This document shows positions 1-10,925 of a DNA stretch of 64,000 nt, piece after piece. Within the stretch, counting starts at the first letter, position 1; each line of letters opens with the position of its first letter. This DNA comes from Ariolimax columbianus (Eukaryota; Mollusca; Gastropoda; Stylommatophora; Arionidae). Below the pieces are notes generated by a model. It saw only the letters and a list, made by a program, of their open reading frames with translations. It ran no database searches and was not told the DNA's origin. The translations under genes were made by a program, and so were the position numbers. The stretch lies in assembly GCA_036924085.1 (NCBI GenBank), contig JAVGWX010000009.1, forward strand, positions 64,146,512-64,210,511, read 5' to 3'.

Positions 1-540
1 TATCGGCTAACGCCAAGTCACTGTTTAGTTAAATAAATATTCCAGAACGTTCTTCCATTCAGCCACCGGAAAAGACACTTGACATTCAAAGTCCTCGACA
101 TCCTGCAAAGTGGCATGCAGTCCTCTAACAGTGGCCCATCAACACGGAAGCACGTGGGAGCCAAATACTGAGGAAGAAACCATATATTAGCGAGCCAGGT
201 CTGATTCTGGACCAGCCGGCGATCAGCATTATTGAATTTGTGTTCGCTTTGACTGTGAAGATTGCTGTTTGTAGCAGCCGAGTCATTCACTAGGGCGATG
301 TAACTCTGAATCATAATGGCTTTTCTCATAGTACGAGGCGCACTGAAGAAAGTGGGCCTTGACTTTCTAGCTGTAGTGTAATGCTAGGGATCTCAGTACG
401 CTCACCACTGCGGGAATTTGTTTGCAAAAGAAGAGACACGCTTATGAAAGCTTAAAAAAATGTATTTTATTTCAAGTTGCGCTTGACTGAGTATGCACCA
501 TGTTGTAAGTACCACAAGAGTGAGTCGGTTCCATTCGATT
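1..540. other. Unassigned sequence
   Basis: A 103-codon open frame on the - strand (18-329) has no motif I recognise. I see no exon signals or repeats that I can place. Confidence 0.3.
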
Positions 541-558
541 GGGGGGGGGGGGGGGGGG
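541..558 (+). repeat. Poly-G run
   Basis: Eighteen consecutive G. A short TTAG tandem follows at 582-600. Confidence 0.95.
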
Positions 559-699
559 ATTTAAGGGGAAGGGGACAAGTACTTAGTTAGTTAGTTAGTT
601 TTCTTTCTACTTGTGCCGCTGAGAGTCGTGGGGAGCTTAAGTCGTCTATCCTGTGCCAAGTGCATTGCATAGTTCAATGTGAGCCCGTGTCTCTGCACA

Positions 700-1712
700 A
701 TCACTCTAATGTCATCTATCACGGCCGCCCCCTTCCCCTGTAGCCAGATCTACCAGCGTTGTAAGCCATCAGTGGAAGTTGGTGAGGGTGCATTCTCATG
801 AGATGACTAAACCAACTTATTTTCTGCCTGGAAATGTATTCTGCAGAAGACGTAGTGCCGACCATACTTCGAATGTCGTCATTCCGCATTCTGTCTCTTC
901 TGGTATCACCGATGACCTTCCTCAAACTCTTCATTTCACAAGTCGAAATTCTCACGTGCCCTGGACCGAGGCTATGTTTGGCACTGGTAACACAGAGTCG
1001 GCATAAACATACTATTTATAAGCCTAAGCAGAGGGGACAGCTGATAAGTCACAGCAGATGCTTTCTGGCACCTAGTCTTAATTTCCATCTCAAACCTACC
1101 ATCTGCCGTAATAAAATACTGCCTAAATAATTGAACTCATGGGCCTGTTGAAGAGCAATACCATTTACACTTGAGTGGCCCAGGTGTTTTTCTGCTGTTC
1201 TCGCTAATTCGCATGTTGTGTTTAGCAGAGATAGTAGCAAGCGCGTTCATGTGGTTTTGCAGTTTATTTTCATCAAACACTGATCATCTGCAAAGAGTAA
1301 TTCGTGTATTAAGTTTTGTTTTGCTTCAGATGTCTGAATTTGACCAGACTGGTGCGATTTTGTCCATGTAGATGTTAAATAACAGGACAAAGCACACACT
1401 TTTGTCTCACGCCGGTAGTGATTTCAAAAACATCTGTGACACCATCAGTGTTCTGACGACGTTTGCACTCGAACAATACAGTGCTCTGACATTATCGAGA
1501 AGCTGGCTTCATACACCATGATCTTACAGTATCTTCCAACGTTTAATCCTGTCTACCCTATCAAACACTTTTTCCTGATCAATTAAAGCAACACATAGAT
1601 TTTCGTTGTATTCTATTGATCTTTCGCTCATTTCCCTTAAGTGGGCCCAAGAAAGTAACGGCTCTTTTAATGCTAACAAACAACATGTATCGTTGTTGTT
1701 GAATGTCGACAT
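700..1712 (-). mobile_element. Degenerate LINE (reverse transcriptase palm to C-terminus)
   Basis: Three - strand open fragments read in order as one broken LINE. 1524-1712 carries CVALIDQEKVFDRVDR, the RT motif A region. 1049-1240 carries FNYLGSILL, the conserved stretch after the catalytic domain. 719-955 carries WFSHLMRMHPHQLPLMAYNA and SGYRGRGRP, the usual basic C-terminal tail. Stops and frameshifts separate them. The C-terminal piece matches 49040-49260 on the + strand. Confidence 0.7.
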
Positions 1713-1760
1713 TGAGTAGATTTACTCTTGTGTGCACTCTGAAGAGGGCGTTAAATGGCG
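1691..1760 (+). mobile_element. Family A dispersed element, end fragment
   Basis: A GTT-rich run, then ATTGAG..TTACTCTTGTGTGC and the GAGGGCGTTAAATGGCG block match the hairpin end of family A (see 34340-34690). The match fades after about 70 bp. Confidence 0.5.
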
Positions 1761-2026
1761 TTGTTGTTGTTGCTTTCCCCCAGTAGTCTGTCTCTTGTGG
1801 GGTTGCGTGTGTTGTGCTTTTCTAGTGAATCTCAACAGCAAGTTTGGGACCGTCCCCGAGGTCTCCACATGCGCCACATGGTGGTTATGGTACTTCATCT
1901 GTCGTCTTGTCTTATAGCTATAAAACCAGTTATGTAAAGACAATACCCGTTATAAAATATTACAACAACGAGTGCAGGTAGAGCTAACGGAAACACTTTC
2001 TGATACAGTCACACACATACTGCGCT

Positions 2027-2048
2027 CCCCCCCCCCCCCCCCCCCCCC
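2027..2048 (+). repeat. Poly-C run
   Basis: Twenty-two consecutive C followed by a CA-rich stretch. Confidence 0.95.
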
Positions 2049-2854
2049 ACACACACACATACATATACACTCACACAAATAACAACAGAAAAAAAATAAT
2101 GAGCTTGAAGGAAAAATGGTTAGTCAATAAGAAGAGACAACAACAAAAACAAACTAGCTGCAACATTTATTTTTAATTGTGGTTGTTGATCTTTTATCAT
2201 TGACAAGAAAATGATCATTTATTTTATTATGGTCAGTAGTTCCTCACTTAATGTATGTTAGGGTGGTTTCCTTACACTGAATTTAGGCCCCTGAGTATAG
2301 GAAGTCAGATATAGTTCGATCACATGAAGTGATCGATATATAGTCTGGTTAGGTGGTAACTATGATAACGGTGTGTACGAGTATCTAGCAGTAGCCCCTT
2401 TCAGTCATTATTGACTTTAGAATGCTACAATCTTGGAGTGGTAACTCTCTACCGAGTTTTGTATTTTCATTTTCCCTGTGGCGTTATATTTTCGCTTCCC
2501 TGTGTTGCAAGCGCATATTTTCATCAAGTCGGAAGTTACTTTTCGGAGCATATCTCCGCTTGGGTCGATCTGCAGATTGGTCTTATAATGTCATACCCAT
2601 GCGCAATGCATTCATGTCCCACTGTCACACATCTTCGAGCATCAGCTGTAGTCAGTTGACTGTTCTTTTGTACTCTTCCAGCTATCCATAAAGAACATTT
2701 TAAAGGATCCGACCATGTTCTATGTAGCGAAGATAACCTAGGCCCCTTTGTATTCGCTGCGTAAAGAGAGTGTACATGGTTGGGAGATCGGTGCGAGAAT
2801 GTATCTATGCATCTGTCATTTTGTCCCTCCGCGTCATGCCTTGACTATATCTAT
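2049..2854. other. Unassigned intergenic sequence
   Basis: The overlapping open frames here (2411-2691) show no domain and no splice structure. I see nothing further. Confidence 0.4.
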
Positions 2855-3990
2855 GGTAACAATCGATGGTGACTGGGCCAGGGAAATAATGAGACGATTG
2901 TCCGTAGCGATGCAGAAAATGAATAGTATGCAAATTGTGTGGCACAATACGAATAAAGAATTAAAATTGAAGATCCTGAGAACATGCTCATTCCAGGTGG
3001 CAATGTACGGATGTGAGACATGGACCATCATACGAAAATTAAGAAAGAGGATCGGGGATTTCGAAACAAAACGCTACATAAGAATCATAGAAAAATCTTG
3101 AGTAAAGAAAATAATATAACGCCATCCTGTAAGATCTATATATCAAAGAGAACTGGCTTATAAACCACATTATGCCCCAGAAGCTGAGGTTTTTCCACCA
3201 TGTCAAGCGCCATGACGGACTAGAAAAAAACTGTTCTGGGGGACATTGTCCCAGAAAGACGAGGTAGAGGCCGGCCAAGGCGTAGATGGACACGCGATAT
3301 GAATCTTCTTCTTCTTCATCGTACGCAGTCAGACAGCAACCATTATTTGTTCGAAAAAAGCAGCGTTCATCCTGAGGCTGTCGACACTGCCATAGTGCTT
3401 GTCTAGTGTTGCCACTGGTGATGGCCACATCTGCTCTCTCTGATCCTCGTATGTCGGGCAGTTTTGCAGCAAATGCTCAGCGGTCATTTTCGCGGTATTA
3501 CACGGGAATTCGTCAGTGCCACCTATCTTCAATTTGTTGAATAGGTGATACCTCAGTCTATTGTGGCCAGTGCGAAGTCTGAAGACCACGACTTGCTCTC
3601 TTCTGTTCAACTGGTAATAGGCATCGTTTTTTGTGTAGCCAGTATGTTCTGTTTCCCATTTGGTCATGTATCTAGCTCTAATAAGCCGTTTTGACTCTTC
3701 GTATGTCATACTAGTATCTGGTTATGGTAGTCTTGCACCTTCTTTTGCCAGTCTTCTGCCTCCTCGTTGCCTTGGATGTTGCAGTGTGACGGAACCCACT
3801 GTACCACTACCCTTTTTGGTGCGGACTGCTGGCATAGTTGACAGAGTACTGCTCTTAAATCATTAAGTTCAGGCGATATGAATGATACCCTACACATGAA
3901 TATGGAACAGGCGGGTTGACTTACTGCTGATCGAGATATCGAGATTTCTATAGAACGGTTCTACCAAGGACATGCTACATGATGACGAGG
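2855..3990 (+). mobile_element. LINE 3' part, split by a later insertion
   Basis: 2870-3110 reads as an RT C-terminal region (GDWAREIMRRL, LKILRTCSFQVAMYGCETWT). The basic tail RGRGRPRRRWTRD is at 3260-3300. The same frame resumes after the nested element at 3305-3872, with the 11-bp GCGATATGAAT present on both sides. The element is dead: there are stops after 3100 and a frameshift near 3920. Confidence 0.7.
3305..3872 (-). mobile_element. Family R LINE 3' end (RNase H-type, GAA-tailed) with 11-bp target duplication
   Basis: The - strand encodes VQWVPSHCNIQGNEEAEDW (3706-3897), the end of an RNase H domain. It is followed by FRLRTGHNRLRYHLFNKLKI and a Cys/His tail HLLQNCPTYEDQREQMWP (3329-3709). 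It ends in a GAA-rich 3' tail at 3305-3316. Both flanks carry GCGATATGAAT (3294-3304 and 3873-3883), a target site duplication, so this is a 5'-truncated insertion into the + strand LINE around it. Confidence 0.85.
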
Positions 3991-3999
3991 ATGATGTTA

Positions 4000-4750
4000 T
4001 GAAAGGATGACTCGTAAGCGTTGTAGATTGAAGGCATTAGACTTTTGCTCTTATATAGCATATGCTGCCAACATTTCGCTACCGTACAGGATCGTGTAAC
4101 AACACATGCGTTGTTAACCATAGCCTTGGTCTTATTTACATGTTTCTAGTCATCCCAAGGTCAGGGTCTATCAGACCTGCTATCTTGGCACTCTCATGTA
4201 TGAAACCGAGACTTGGATCACTTTACACTAAGCAGAAACTGCGGCACACCATCTTTCACATAAAGTGTCTATGGCATATATCGGGTATTGCAATGCAAGA
4301 GAGAGTGCCACACAATGTGATCTTACAGCGAGCAAAACCTCACAGCATGTACTCGCTATTGAGCCAGCGACGTCTTCGATGATTGGGCATGTTTATCATA
4401 TGGAAGATCGGAGGCTGCCAAAGGATATCCTCTATTAACAGTTGGCAATTGAAGTTAGAAAAATTGACCGTACTGCGATTCAAGGACTATTCAAGAGGGG
4501 CATGAAGTCATGCGACATTCTATGCTAAGGCTGGGAAACAATTGTTTAGGGTCGAGCTGATTTGAGACAGTCAGTTGGAGGGGGCATAATGGCTGCCAAC
4601 TCTCACTGAGAAAAGAGAAACACTGAAAAGGTCAGGGAACAATCCGGCAAGGCAACCTCTTCAGCGTGGTTGTAGGATCTGTGGCAGGTACTATCACTCG
4701 CGGATCAGCCTTTACAGTCATAGCAGACAGTGCCGATATACAGGAGGCAG
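4000..4750 (+). mobile_element. LINE C-terminal remnant
   Basis: Several frames show the familiar LINE C-terminus: SMYSLLSQRRLR at about 4345-4382, then IGHVYHMEDRRLPKDIL and a stretch resembling the usual conserved tail. It is heavily frameshifted. Confidence 0.6.
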
Positions 4751-4763
4751 AGTTGAACAAAAC

Positions 4764-5040
4764 TCACAGGTCGTCACGCGCTTGGTCTATAGAGACTGAG
4801 ACGCCTACGATGGGGGCATCCCAAACACGCGTTATGAGGTGAGCCCACATATCAGCCCCTCTGTCAATACCTCTGTCGATGTATGGGTCTACAGACATCT
4901 TGTCAATGACGAGGTCCCCCAGGTACATGAAATGGTACACATCCGCCAATTCATAATTATCAATGGTAACGGTTAGTGCGACATCTATTTCCTGTACCAG
5001 CACACATCTGTTTGTTGAGACTTACTGTGAGACTATCTTT
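4764..5040 (-). mobile_element. LINE reverse-transcriptase remnant
   Basis: The - strand encodes TIDNYELADVYHFMYLGDLV, the conserved 'F.YLG' region after the RT core. It probably belongs to the same LINE type as 4000-4750 but is in opposite orientation. Confidence 0.55.
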
Positions 5041-5449
5041 GCACGACTGCGAGAAGCTATCTATCATGCTTTGAGTTCTTGCTGACTGTGGGTGACAATT
5101 GCAGCGTCATAAGCAGATATGTGCGTAGGTATGTTTGACCAATATACCAACATCGCGTGAAAGTCGTTCTTTTGGACACATGCTGTATTGCAGAAGCCTA
5201 GTCAACGAGGTAGGGGATTGGCGTCATGATCCCAGTAGTGACGATACTTACAGGGAGATCTTGCATTGCACTACAGCGACTACACTTTTTTAGTACGCCT
5301 CAGGATAAAGAAGGAGCCTATACAACACGCATCCAGAGAGAATTGGAAAAGCGAGGAGAACTCTTCGAAACAAACAAAAATACTACCATAAATATCAGTT
5401 CAGTTCATTCCATGACGTCTTGAGATCGTCGGGGCACCCCTGCTGACAC

Positions 5450-5765
5450 CTCCACAATCCTGTGTCATCCCTCTCTGCCTGTGGTTACTTCTTGTGTCTC
5501 CTCGGGTCGTATGCTAGTCCACTCATAAATGTTGTCTTCCTATTGTTTTCTCTGATGTCCCTGCCTTCACTTGCCGTGAACTGTAGTAACGTATTTGCAA
5601 GGCCATTGCACTTCGAGACGTGACCATACCAAGTCACCTTTCACCTTTTGATCGCTGTGAGGAGGTCGTTGTTCAGTCCACTTGCATTCTCGATTCTTCG
5701 TCGTAGTTTATCATTTGGGATACGGTCTTTGTGGCTGACATTTAAGAGTCTTCTAAATGGTCTGA
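5450..5765 (-). mobile_element. LINE C-terminal remnant
   Basis: On the - strand the frame reads VTWYGHVSKCNGLANTLLQF and a following basic stretch, the conserved 'WYGHV.R..GLA' tail of LINE proteins. One stop lies just upstream of it. Confidence 0.65.
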
Positions 5766-5781
5766 AAGAAATATAACCGCG

Positions 5782-5794
5782 TATAAAGGGTTAG
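5782..5794 (+). repeat. Left target site duplication of SINE S1
   Basis: TATAAAGGGTTAG, perfectly repeated at 6075-6087. Confidence 0.85.
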
Positions 5795-6074
5795 GAGGAT
5801 TCCGTGGCGAAGTGGTTAAGCCGTCGGCCTCGTGATCAGGTGGTGTGGATTCGACTCCGGACTCCACCGTCTTTTTCACGGGTGCTTGATGCGGAGTCCC
5901 CTGCATCTCGTAGTCGCCCCCTAGTCGTCTTGTCCTTGACTTGCCACTGGGGTCGGGCGACTCGAGACGAGAGAGTGAGGATAAAAAGTAGCGCAGTTAA
6001 TCCTTACTTAAAATAGCAATAGCAAAATAAATTATGCCATCATCGTCTACGATGGACGGCGGCCTTTGCCTTTT
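5795..6074 (+). mobile_element. tRNA-derived SINE S1 with perfect 13-bp target duplication
   Basis: The head has an A-box-like TGGCGAAGTGGTTAAG (5805-5820) and a B-box-like GGATTCGACTCC about 30 bp later, the spacing of a tRNA-type internal pol III promoter. The body of about 200 bp is not tRNA-like and ends in a T-rich run. The element is flanked by TATAAAGGGTTAG on both sides, so it inserted by target-primed reverse transcription fairly recently. It is not a functional tRNA gene: the acceptor stem does not pair well and the body follows directly. Confidence 0.85.
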
Positions 6075-6214
6075 TATAAAGGGTTAGAACAGTATGCTTG
6101 TCATAGAAAACTGCTACAGCTCCAGCTACAATTATCTTGCGCGTCGTCGTTTAAATTTGCAATGAAGGAATGTGACATGGAAACGATTAAGTAATTTTTG
6201 GAAGTACTTCGCTG

Positions 6215-6535
6215 TCTGTCTTGTTGCTGTTCATTGCCCACAATGAGTATGTTTATTCTTTTGTGCACAATAAAAGGGCGTTAAGTGGTGGTAGTCACAT
6301 CCCAAGCGTGCTGATGAATGTGGATCGCGGTCCTCCAGGTGGTTGTTCTATGCTTAGCTTCATCTACTGGACGCTCACTACTACGGAGATCACGTTGATC
6401 CACATCTCGTCAACCAGCTAGAATGCTTTGAAAACAGCAAGTTACCAGGAAACGCTACGTGAAAGCTGGAAAATGGTCTTGGTAAGTATTTTGTGCCTGT
6501 CCCTGAAGCGACGTCCTGGTCAGTATGGTGTGCCT
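6215..6535 (+). mobile_element. Family A dispersed element
   Basis: It starts with CATTGCCCACAATGAGTATG and the hairpin block AAAGGGCGTTAAGTGG. The middle carries TGGTTGTTCTATGC and GCTTCATCTACTGG. It ends with a single-copy GAAGCGACGTCCTGGTCAGTAT, the segment that is amplified in the array at 8434-9280. Confidence 0.75.
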
Positions 6536-7140
6536 GTCAGGACTAGCGTCTCAGTTCCCCAACAGTGTATCTCTTAAACACACTTTCATAAAAATACACA
6601 CACGCTCGCTAACGCGCACGCACACTCAAACACATACAAGGCCTAATAATTATATGCTAATTTCATTTTATTTATGTAGGCATTACAACATACACACTGA
6701 CATTCCCATTCACGAACTTACTGAAACACAAAACTTAAATGAAAGAAACAACTTAATACCTTCAAATATGCATGCGCGTTCACGTATCAAGTGCCCAACA
6801 TATATGCTGCCCCAAATCTTGATCCATGACCACGTGACAAGAAAGCTCGGGGCATTAGTCAGTGCGCTGATGTTATCTCTTGGAAGACCGGTGGCTTTTG
6901 TAGTGGATTTCCTGTGATTTCATCTCTCCATTACACCAGAAAAGTGTCTTTCCTGTCGCCACTCCGCTTCATTCATCCCTGCGTGCTTCAAACACAATTC
7001 TCGCTAACAATCAGTAAACTCATCAGTTTTATTTTTAAAAACAATGAAAGTAATCAAGTTGCAATGTCAGTTTCATCCTTCATTATCTTCACACTGTAAA
7101 CACGCATTCACCATTCATAATTTGTTAGTGAGGTCTTCTA
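6536..7140. other. Unassigned sequence with a CA-rich stretch
   Basis: 6595-6645 is rich in ACAC/GCAC. Open frames here (6525-6917, 6914-7099) have no recognisable domain. Confidence 0.4.
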
Positions 7141-7144
7141 CCTT

Positions 7145-7510
7145 CTATCCCAGGCGAGAGAATACGAACGTCTGGTCTGGGGAAAAATATGTTGATCGGA
7201 CAATATACGTTAGGGTCAGGTAAAATATACTGACCAAGACCACCGTCTTTCTTCCACGTAATTGTCCCTGGAAACGGGTTGTTTTCATTGTAGTCTGACC
7301 TTCGAGGTGGGGAATCGACGTGATCTCCTTAGAAGTGAGCGACAGGCAGGTGAAGCAAAGCATTAAACAACCGCCTGGAGAGCTCCGGTCTACCTTAACC
7401 AGCACGCTCGGGATGTAAGGAAAGCTTCCGCAACCCGTCACATAACGCCCTTTTCAGAAGGCACAAAAGAGTGATCTTACTCATTGTGAACATTCAGCAA
7501 TAACAACAAA
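7145..7510 (-). mobile_element. Family A dispersed element
   Basis: This is a reverse-orientation copy. Going left to right it shows the far end (CGTCTGGTCTGGGG), the middle, and the hairpin end ATAACGCCCTTTTCAGAAGGC, then CAAAAGAGTGATCTTACTCATTGTG. An AAC-rich microsatellite follows at about 7497-7605. Confidence 0.75.
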
Positions 7511-7605
7511 ACAACGTTCTTCTGCAAAATAAAACAACATCAACAGCAATAACAACAACAACAACGTTCTTCCCCCAAATAAAACACCAACAACAACAAC
7601 CACAC

Positions 7606-7999
7606 ATACAGCAGCCCTCTAAGAGGGTAGTGATGGTGTGAGAGAACGAATTACGAAGCAGAGGTCAATGATTGCTGTATATATTGTGATGTTTTCCTTC
7701 TAAAATTCAAACACCAACATATTGCAAGTCGTTACACTTGCATACTACTACAATAATCATCTAATGCTGCACACGTTTAATTGCGCACCTTCCGGCAAGG
7801 AACACAATACACGACAATAGCCAGAGATACCACTGGGGATAAAGAAAACAATGTAGAGATTGATGAGACTTACCGGCAAAGGAAACCTAACAATAAATCC
7901 GAAATATGTGCTGAAGAGTAAACAACGGGGGAAGACAAGAGTATATATGCTAAAGCACGCCTGGATAAGAGCAGTGGAAGATGGAGTCAAACATATGAT
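7606..7999. other. Unassigned sequence
   Basis: No domain, exon signal or repeat that I can place. Confidence 0.3.
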
Positions 8000-8148
8000 A
8001 GGGATCAAGATGTTGAGCGGTGCATGCGCTGTAGCGGCTAGCGACCCAAAGCTGACTGCTAGCGGCAGTGACAACGGACCAGAGCTGTCAAGACCCTTCT
8101 ACGACTCCACACGGTGATCCTGGATAATATGGCTCAACAGGGGAGACT
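8000..8148 (+). mobile_element. Family B dispersed element, 5' segment
   Basis: GGATCAAGATGTTGAGC, CTGACTGCTAGCGG and GGTGATCCTGGATAA match the other family B copies (10549-10925, 24661-25028, 42868-43280 on -). The 3' part of probably the same copy lies at 9783-10020, beyond an inserted family A composite. Confidence 0.7.
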
Positions 8149-8433
8149 CTTTTGTGCGTTCTGAAAAGGGCGTTAAGTGGCGGGTTGCAGTAGTTTTCCT
8201 TACATCCCGAGCGTGCTGGTGAAGGTGGACCGGGATCTTCCAAATAGTTGTGCTATGCTTGGCTTCATCTGCGCATCCCTTACTACTTAGGGGATCACGT
8301 CGACCCCTACTTCGTTGGCCAGGCCACAGTGACAACAGTCCGTTTCCGGGGAGAACTTAGGGGAGGGTCTTGGTCAGTATATTTTACCTTACCCTAACTG
8401 GGGAACTGAGACGGTAGTCCAGTCAGGCCCAAC
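8149..8433 (+). mobile_element. Family A element, left arm of a composite
   Basis: It runs from CTCTTTTGTGCGTTCTGAAA through AAAGGGCGTTAAGTGGCGG and GCTATGCTTGGCTTCATCTG to the start of the 31-bp array. A reverse copy of family A lies on the other side of the array, so array and arms form one palindromic composite. Confidence 0.7.
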
Positions 8434-9280
8434 ATACTGACCAGGACGTCGCTTCAGGATGAATATACTGACCAGGACGTCGCATCAGGATGAATATTCT
8501 GACCAGGACGTCGCTTCAGGATGAATATACTGACCAGGACGTTGCATCAGGATGAATATACTGACCAGGACGTCGCATCAGGATGAATATACTGACCAGG
8601 ACGTCGCATCAGGATGAATATACTGACCAGGACGTCGCTTCAGGATGAATATACTGACCAGGACGTCGCATCAGGATGAATATACTGACCAGGACGTCGC
8701 TTCAGGATGAATATACTGACCAGGACGTCGCATCAGGATGAATATACTGACCAGGACGTCGCATCAGGATGAATATACTGACCAGGACGTCGCTTCAGGA
8801 TGAATATACTGACCAGGACGTCGCTTCAGGATGAATAAACTGACCAGGACGTCGCATCAAGATGAATATACTGACCAGGACGTCGCTTCAGGATGAATAT
8901 ACTGACCAGGACGTCGCTTCAGGATAAATATACTGACCAGGACGTCGCTTCAGGATGAGTATACTGACCAGGACGTCGCATCAGGATGAATATACTGACC
9001 TGGACGTCGCTTCAGGATGAATATACTGACCAGGACGTCGCATCAGGATGAATATACTGACCAGGACGTCGCATCAGGATGAATTTACTGACCAGGACGT
9101 CGCATCAGGATGAATATACTGACCAGGACGTCGCATCAGGATGAATATACTGACCAGGACGTCGCATCAGGATGAATATACTGACCAGGACGTCGCATCA
9201 GGATGAATATACTGACCAGGACGTCGCATCAGGATGAATATACTGACCAGGACGTCGCATCAGGATGAATATACTGACCA
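8434..9280 (+). repeat. 31-bp minisatellite, 27 units
   Basis: The unit runs from ATACTGACCAGGACGTCGC to TTCAGGATGAAT. ATACTGACCA starts at 8434, 8465 and so on to 9271, exactly 27 steps of 31 bp. Units differ mainly at one position (GCTTCAGG or GCATCAGG). The last nine or so units are all the GCATCAGG type, which suggests recent local homogenisation. Confidence 0.95.
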
Positions 9281-9570
9281 AGTCCACAATCTCTCTTCCG
9301 TTTAGCGTTCCCTGAAAACAAGCTGTTTTCAATGCACCCTAACTAACGATATCTGAATCGATGTGATCCCTGTAGTAGTGATCGTCACGCATATGAAAAC
9401 AAGCATAGCACAACCGCCTGGAGGATTGCAGTACACCTTCATCATCATGCTCGGAATATGAGGAAAGCTACTACAACCAGTCAATTAACGTCATTTTCAG
9501 GGCGCACAAAAGAGTAAACTTACTAATTGTTATCATTCAACAACAACAACAACAACACCAACAACAACAA
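9281..9570 (-). mobile_element. Family A element, right arm of a composite
   Basis: This is a reverse-orientation family A copy that starts straight from the last array unit (ATACTGACCAAGTCC). It ends with CATTTTCAGGGCGCACAAAAG and an AAC microsatellite (9538-9575). Confidence 0.75.
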
Positions 9571-9584
9571 CAACATCATCAACC

Positions 9585-9668
9585 TGGCCTGACTAACATT
9601 TTCCAATCAATATGTTTTGCCAGACCAGGCTTTAGTCTCCTCTCGCCTGGGAGAGGATGTAGAAGGCC
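9585..9668 (+). mobile_element. Family A far-end fragment
   Basis: GGCCTGACTAACATTTTCCA, TATGTTTTGCCAGACCAGGC and TTTAGTCTCCTCTCGCCTGG match the far end of family A in + orientation. Confidence 0.55.
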
Positions 9669-9782
9669 TCACTAACAAATACATGGTGACTGCCGGATTA
9701 TAATGTCAAGATAATGAAGGATAAAACTAACATTGCAACTTATTTACATTCACTATTTTAACAAATAAAACGGATTTGTTTA

Positions 9783-10020
9783 CTGATTGTTAGAGAGAGT
9801 GACGCAGAAGGGATCGAAGAGGGAAGGCTTACCCATTACTAAAGAATGTCTGCTTAAATCGGATGAGTTGGACCGAAATGTGTAAATATCGTAGTCAAGA
9901 TGTAAACCACACCACAATGCGTTCCGTTCTTCGGACAACATCCTGCTACTCGGAATGCCCTTTTCAGGGCTTGGTAGCGGGAGATTGAGAACGCAGAAGA
10001 AGGAGAAGAAAAATAAGAAA
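9783..10020 (+). mobile_element. Family B dispersed element, 3' segment with GAA-rich tail
   Basis: It contains GGGATCGAAGAGGGAAGGCT, CAATGCGTTCCGTTCT and TTGGTAGCGGGAGATTGAGA, then a GAAGAAGGAGAAG tail. It continues the copy begun at 8000-8148. Confidence 0.7.
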
Positions 10021-10249
10021 AAACTAATAATGCATGCCACAGAACACCTACACAAGACCAGTGGAAGACATGACTCGTATTATCAACGTAACAGGCATAC
10101 AAAAAAGTAGTACCTTTCCTATCCTGCGCTTTCTGCAATTTATTGGAATCGTTTTCTTGTCTCTATTTTGTTCAGAGCGAAGCATAGTACTAACACTGCT
10201 GCCGGTCGCTAACATAAGACTGCACACAAGCACGTTGTGTGTTTAACAG

Positions 10250-10345
10250 GGGAAGTTTTCAGAGGACGCAATTTATTTTTCATGGTGAGATTGCTAACCT
10301 CATGCACAAACCTCTATATCCACTATCTACGACAGGGGTTTTCAA
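10250..10345 (+). mobile_element. Family C dispersed repeat fragment
   Basis: GGACGCAATTTATTTTTCATGG and GCTAACCTCATGCACAAAC match family C copies at 41640-42125 and 57200-57450. Confidence 0.55.
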
Positions 10346-10548
10346 CAAGGGGGCATTTGAGAGTTTCAGGGGAGGAACTAGGACCACTATTCAGCATAGT
10401 GTGTGATGTGACCTTATGAGTTAGACTATCTTAGGATGCGGCAGCAACGAAGCGTGATGATAATTTTAGAGAAAGCTGAGTCATGAGCATAAAGGGACAT
10501 TTTTGTTCACCTGTTCTAAAAATAAAAATTCAGTCGGGGAAGGCGGTC

Positions 10549-10925
10549 CTCTTCTTCTTCTTCTTCTTCGTTCGTTCTCAATCTCCCACTACCAAAACCT
10601 GAAAGGGTAAGTAGCAGTATGTAGTCCAGAGAACGGAATGCGTTGTGTCGTAGTTTACAGCTTGGCTGCAATATTTGCACCTTTCGGTCCAACACTCCGA
10701 CTTCAGCAAGCATTTTTTGAGTACCGGTTTAGCATTCCCTCTTCAATCCCTTCTCCTTAGCCAGTCTGCCCTGCTGCAGCCTGTTATCCAGGATCACCGC
10801 GTGGAGGTGTAGAAGGGTCTTGGCAGCTCTGGTTCGCTGGCCCTGACGCTAGCAGTCAGCTATGGGTCGCTGACCACTGCAGCTCATGTACTGCTCAGAA
10901 TCTTGATACCGGAAGGCAGTCTAAT
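10549..10925 (-). mobile_element. Family B dispersed element, nearly full copy
   Basis: A TTC run (10549-10569, the reverse of the GAA tail) is followed by GTTCGTTCTCAATCTCCCAC, ATGCGTTGTGTCGTAGTTTA and GATCACCGCGTGGAGGTGTA. It aligns along its length with the copy at 24661-25028. Confidence 0.8.

Noticed and set aside
18..329. A 103-codon - strand gene
   Set aside because: No domain, start context or splice structure supports it. It remains unassigned.
5797..5870. Functional tRNA gene
   Set aside because: The head is tRNA-like but the stems pair poorly and the segment is the start of a 280-bp SINE with its own target duplication.
8434..9280. CRISPR-like array
   Set aside because: Units are directly adjacent with no unique spacers, and the context is eukaryotic. 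The same holds for the arrays at 41771, 57766, 58228, 59722 and 62034.
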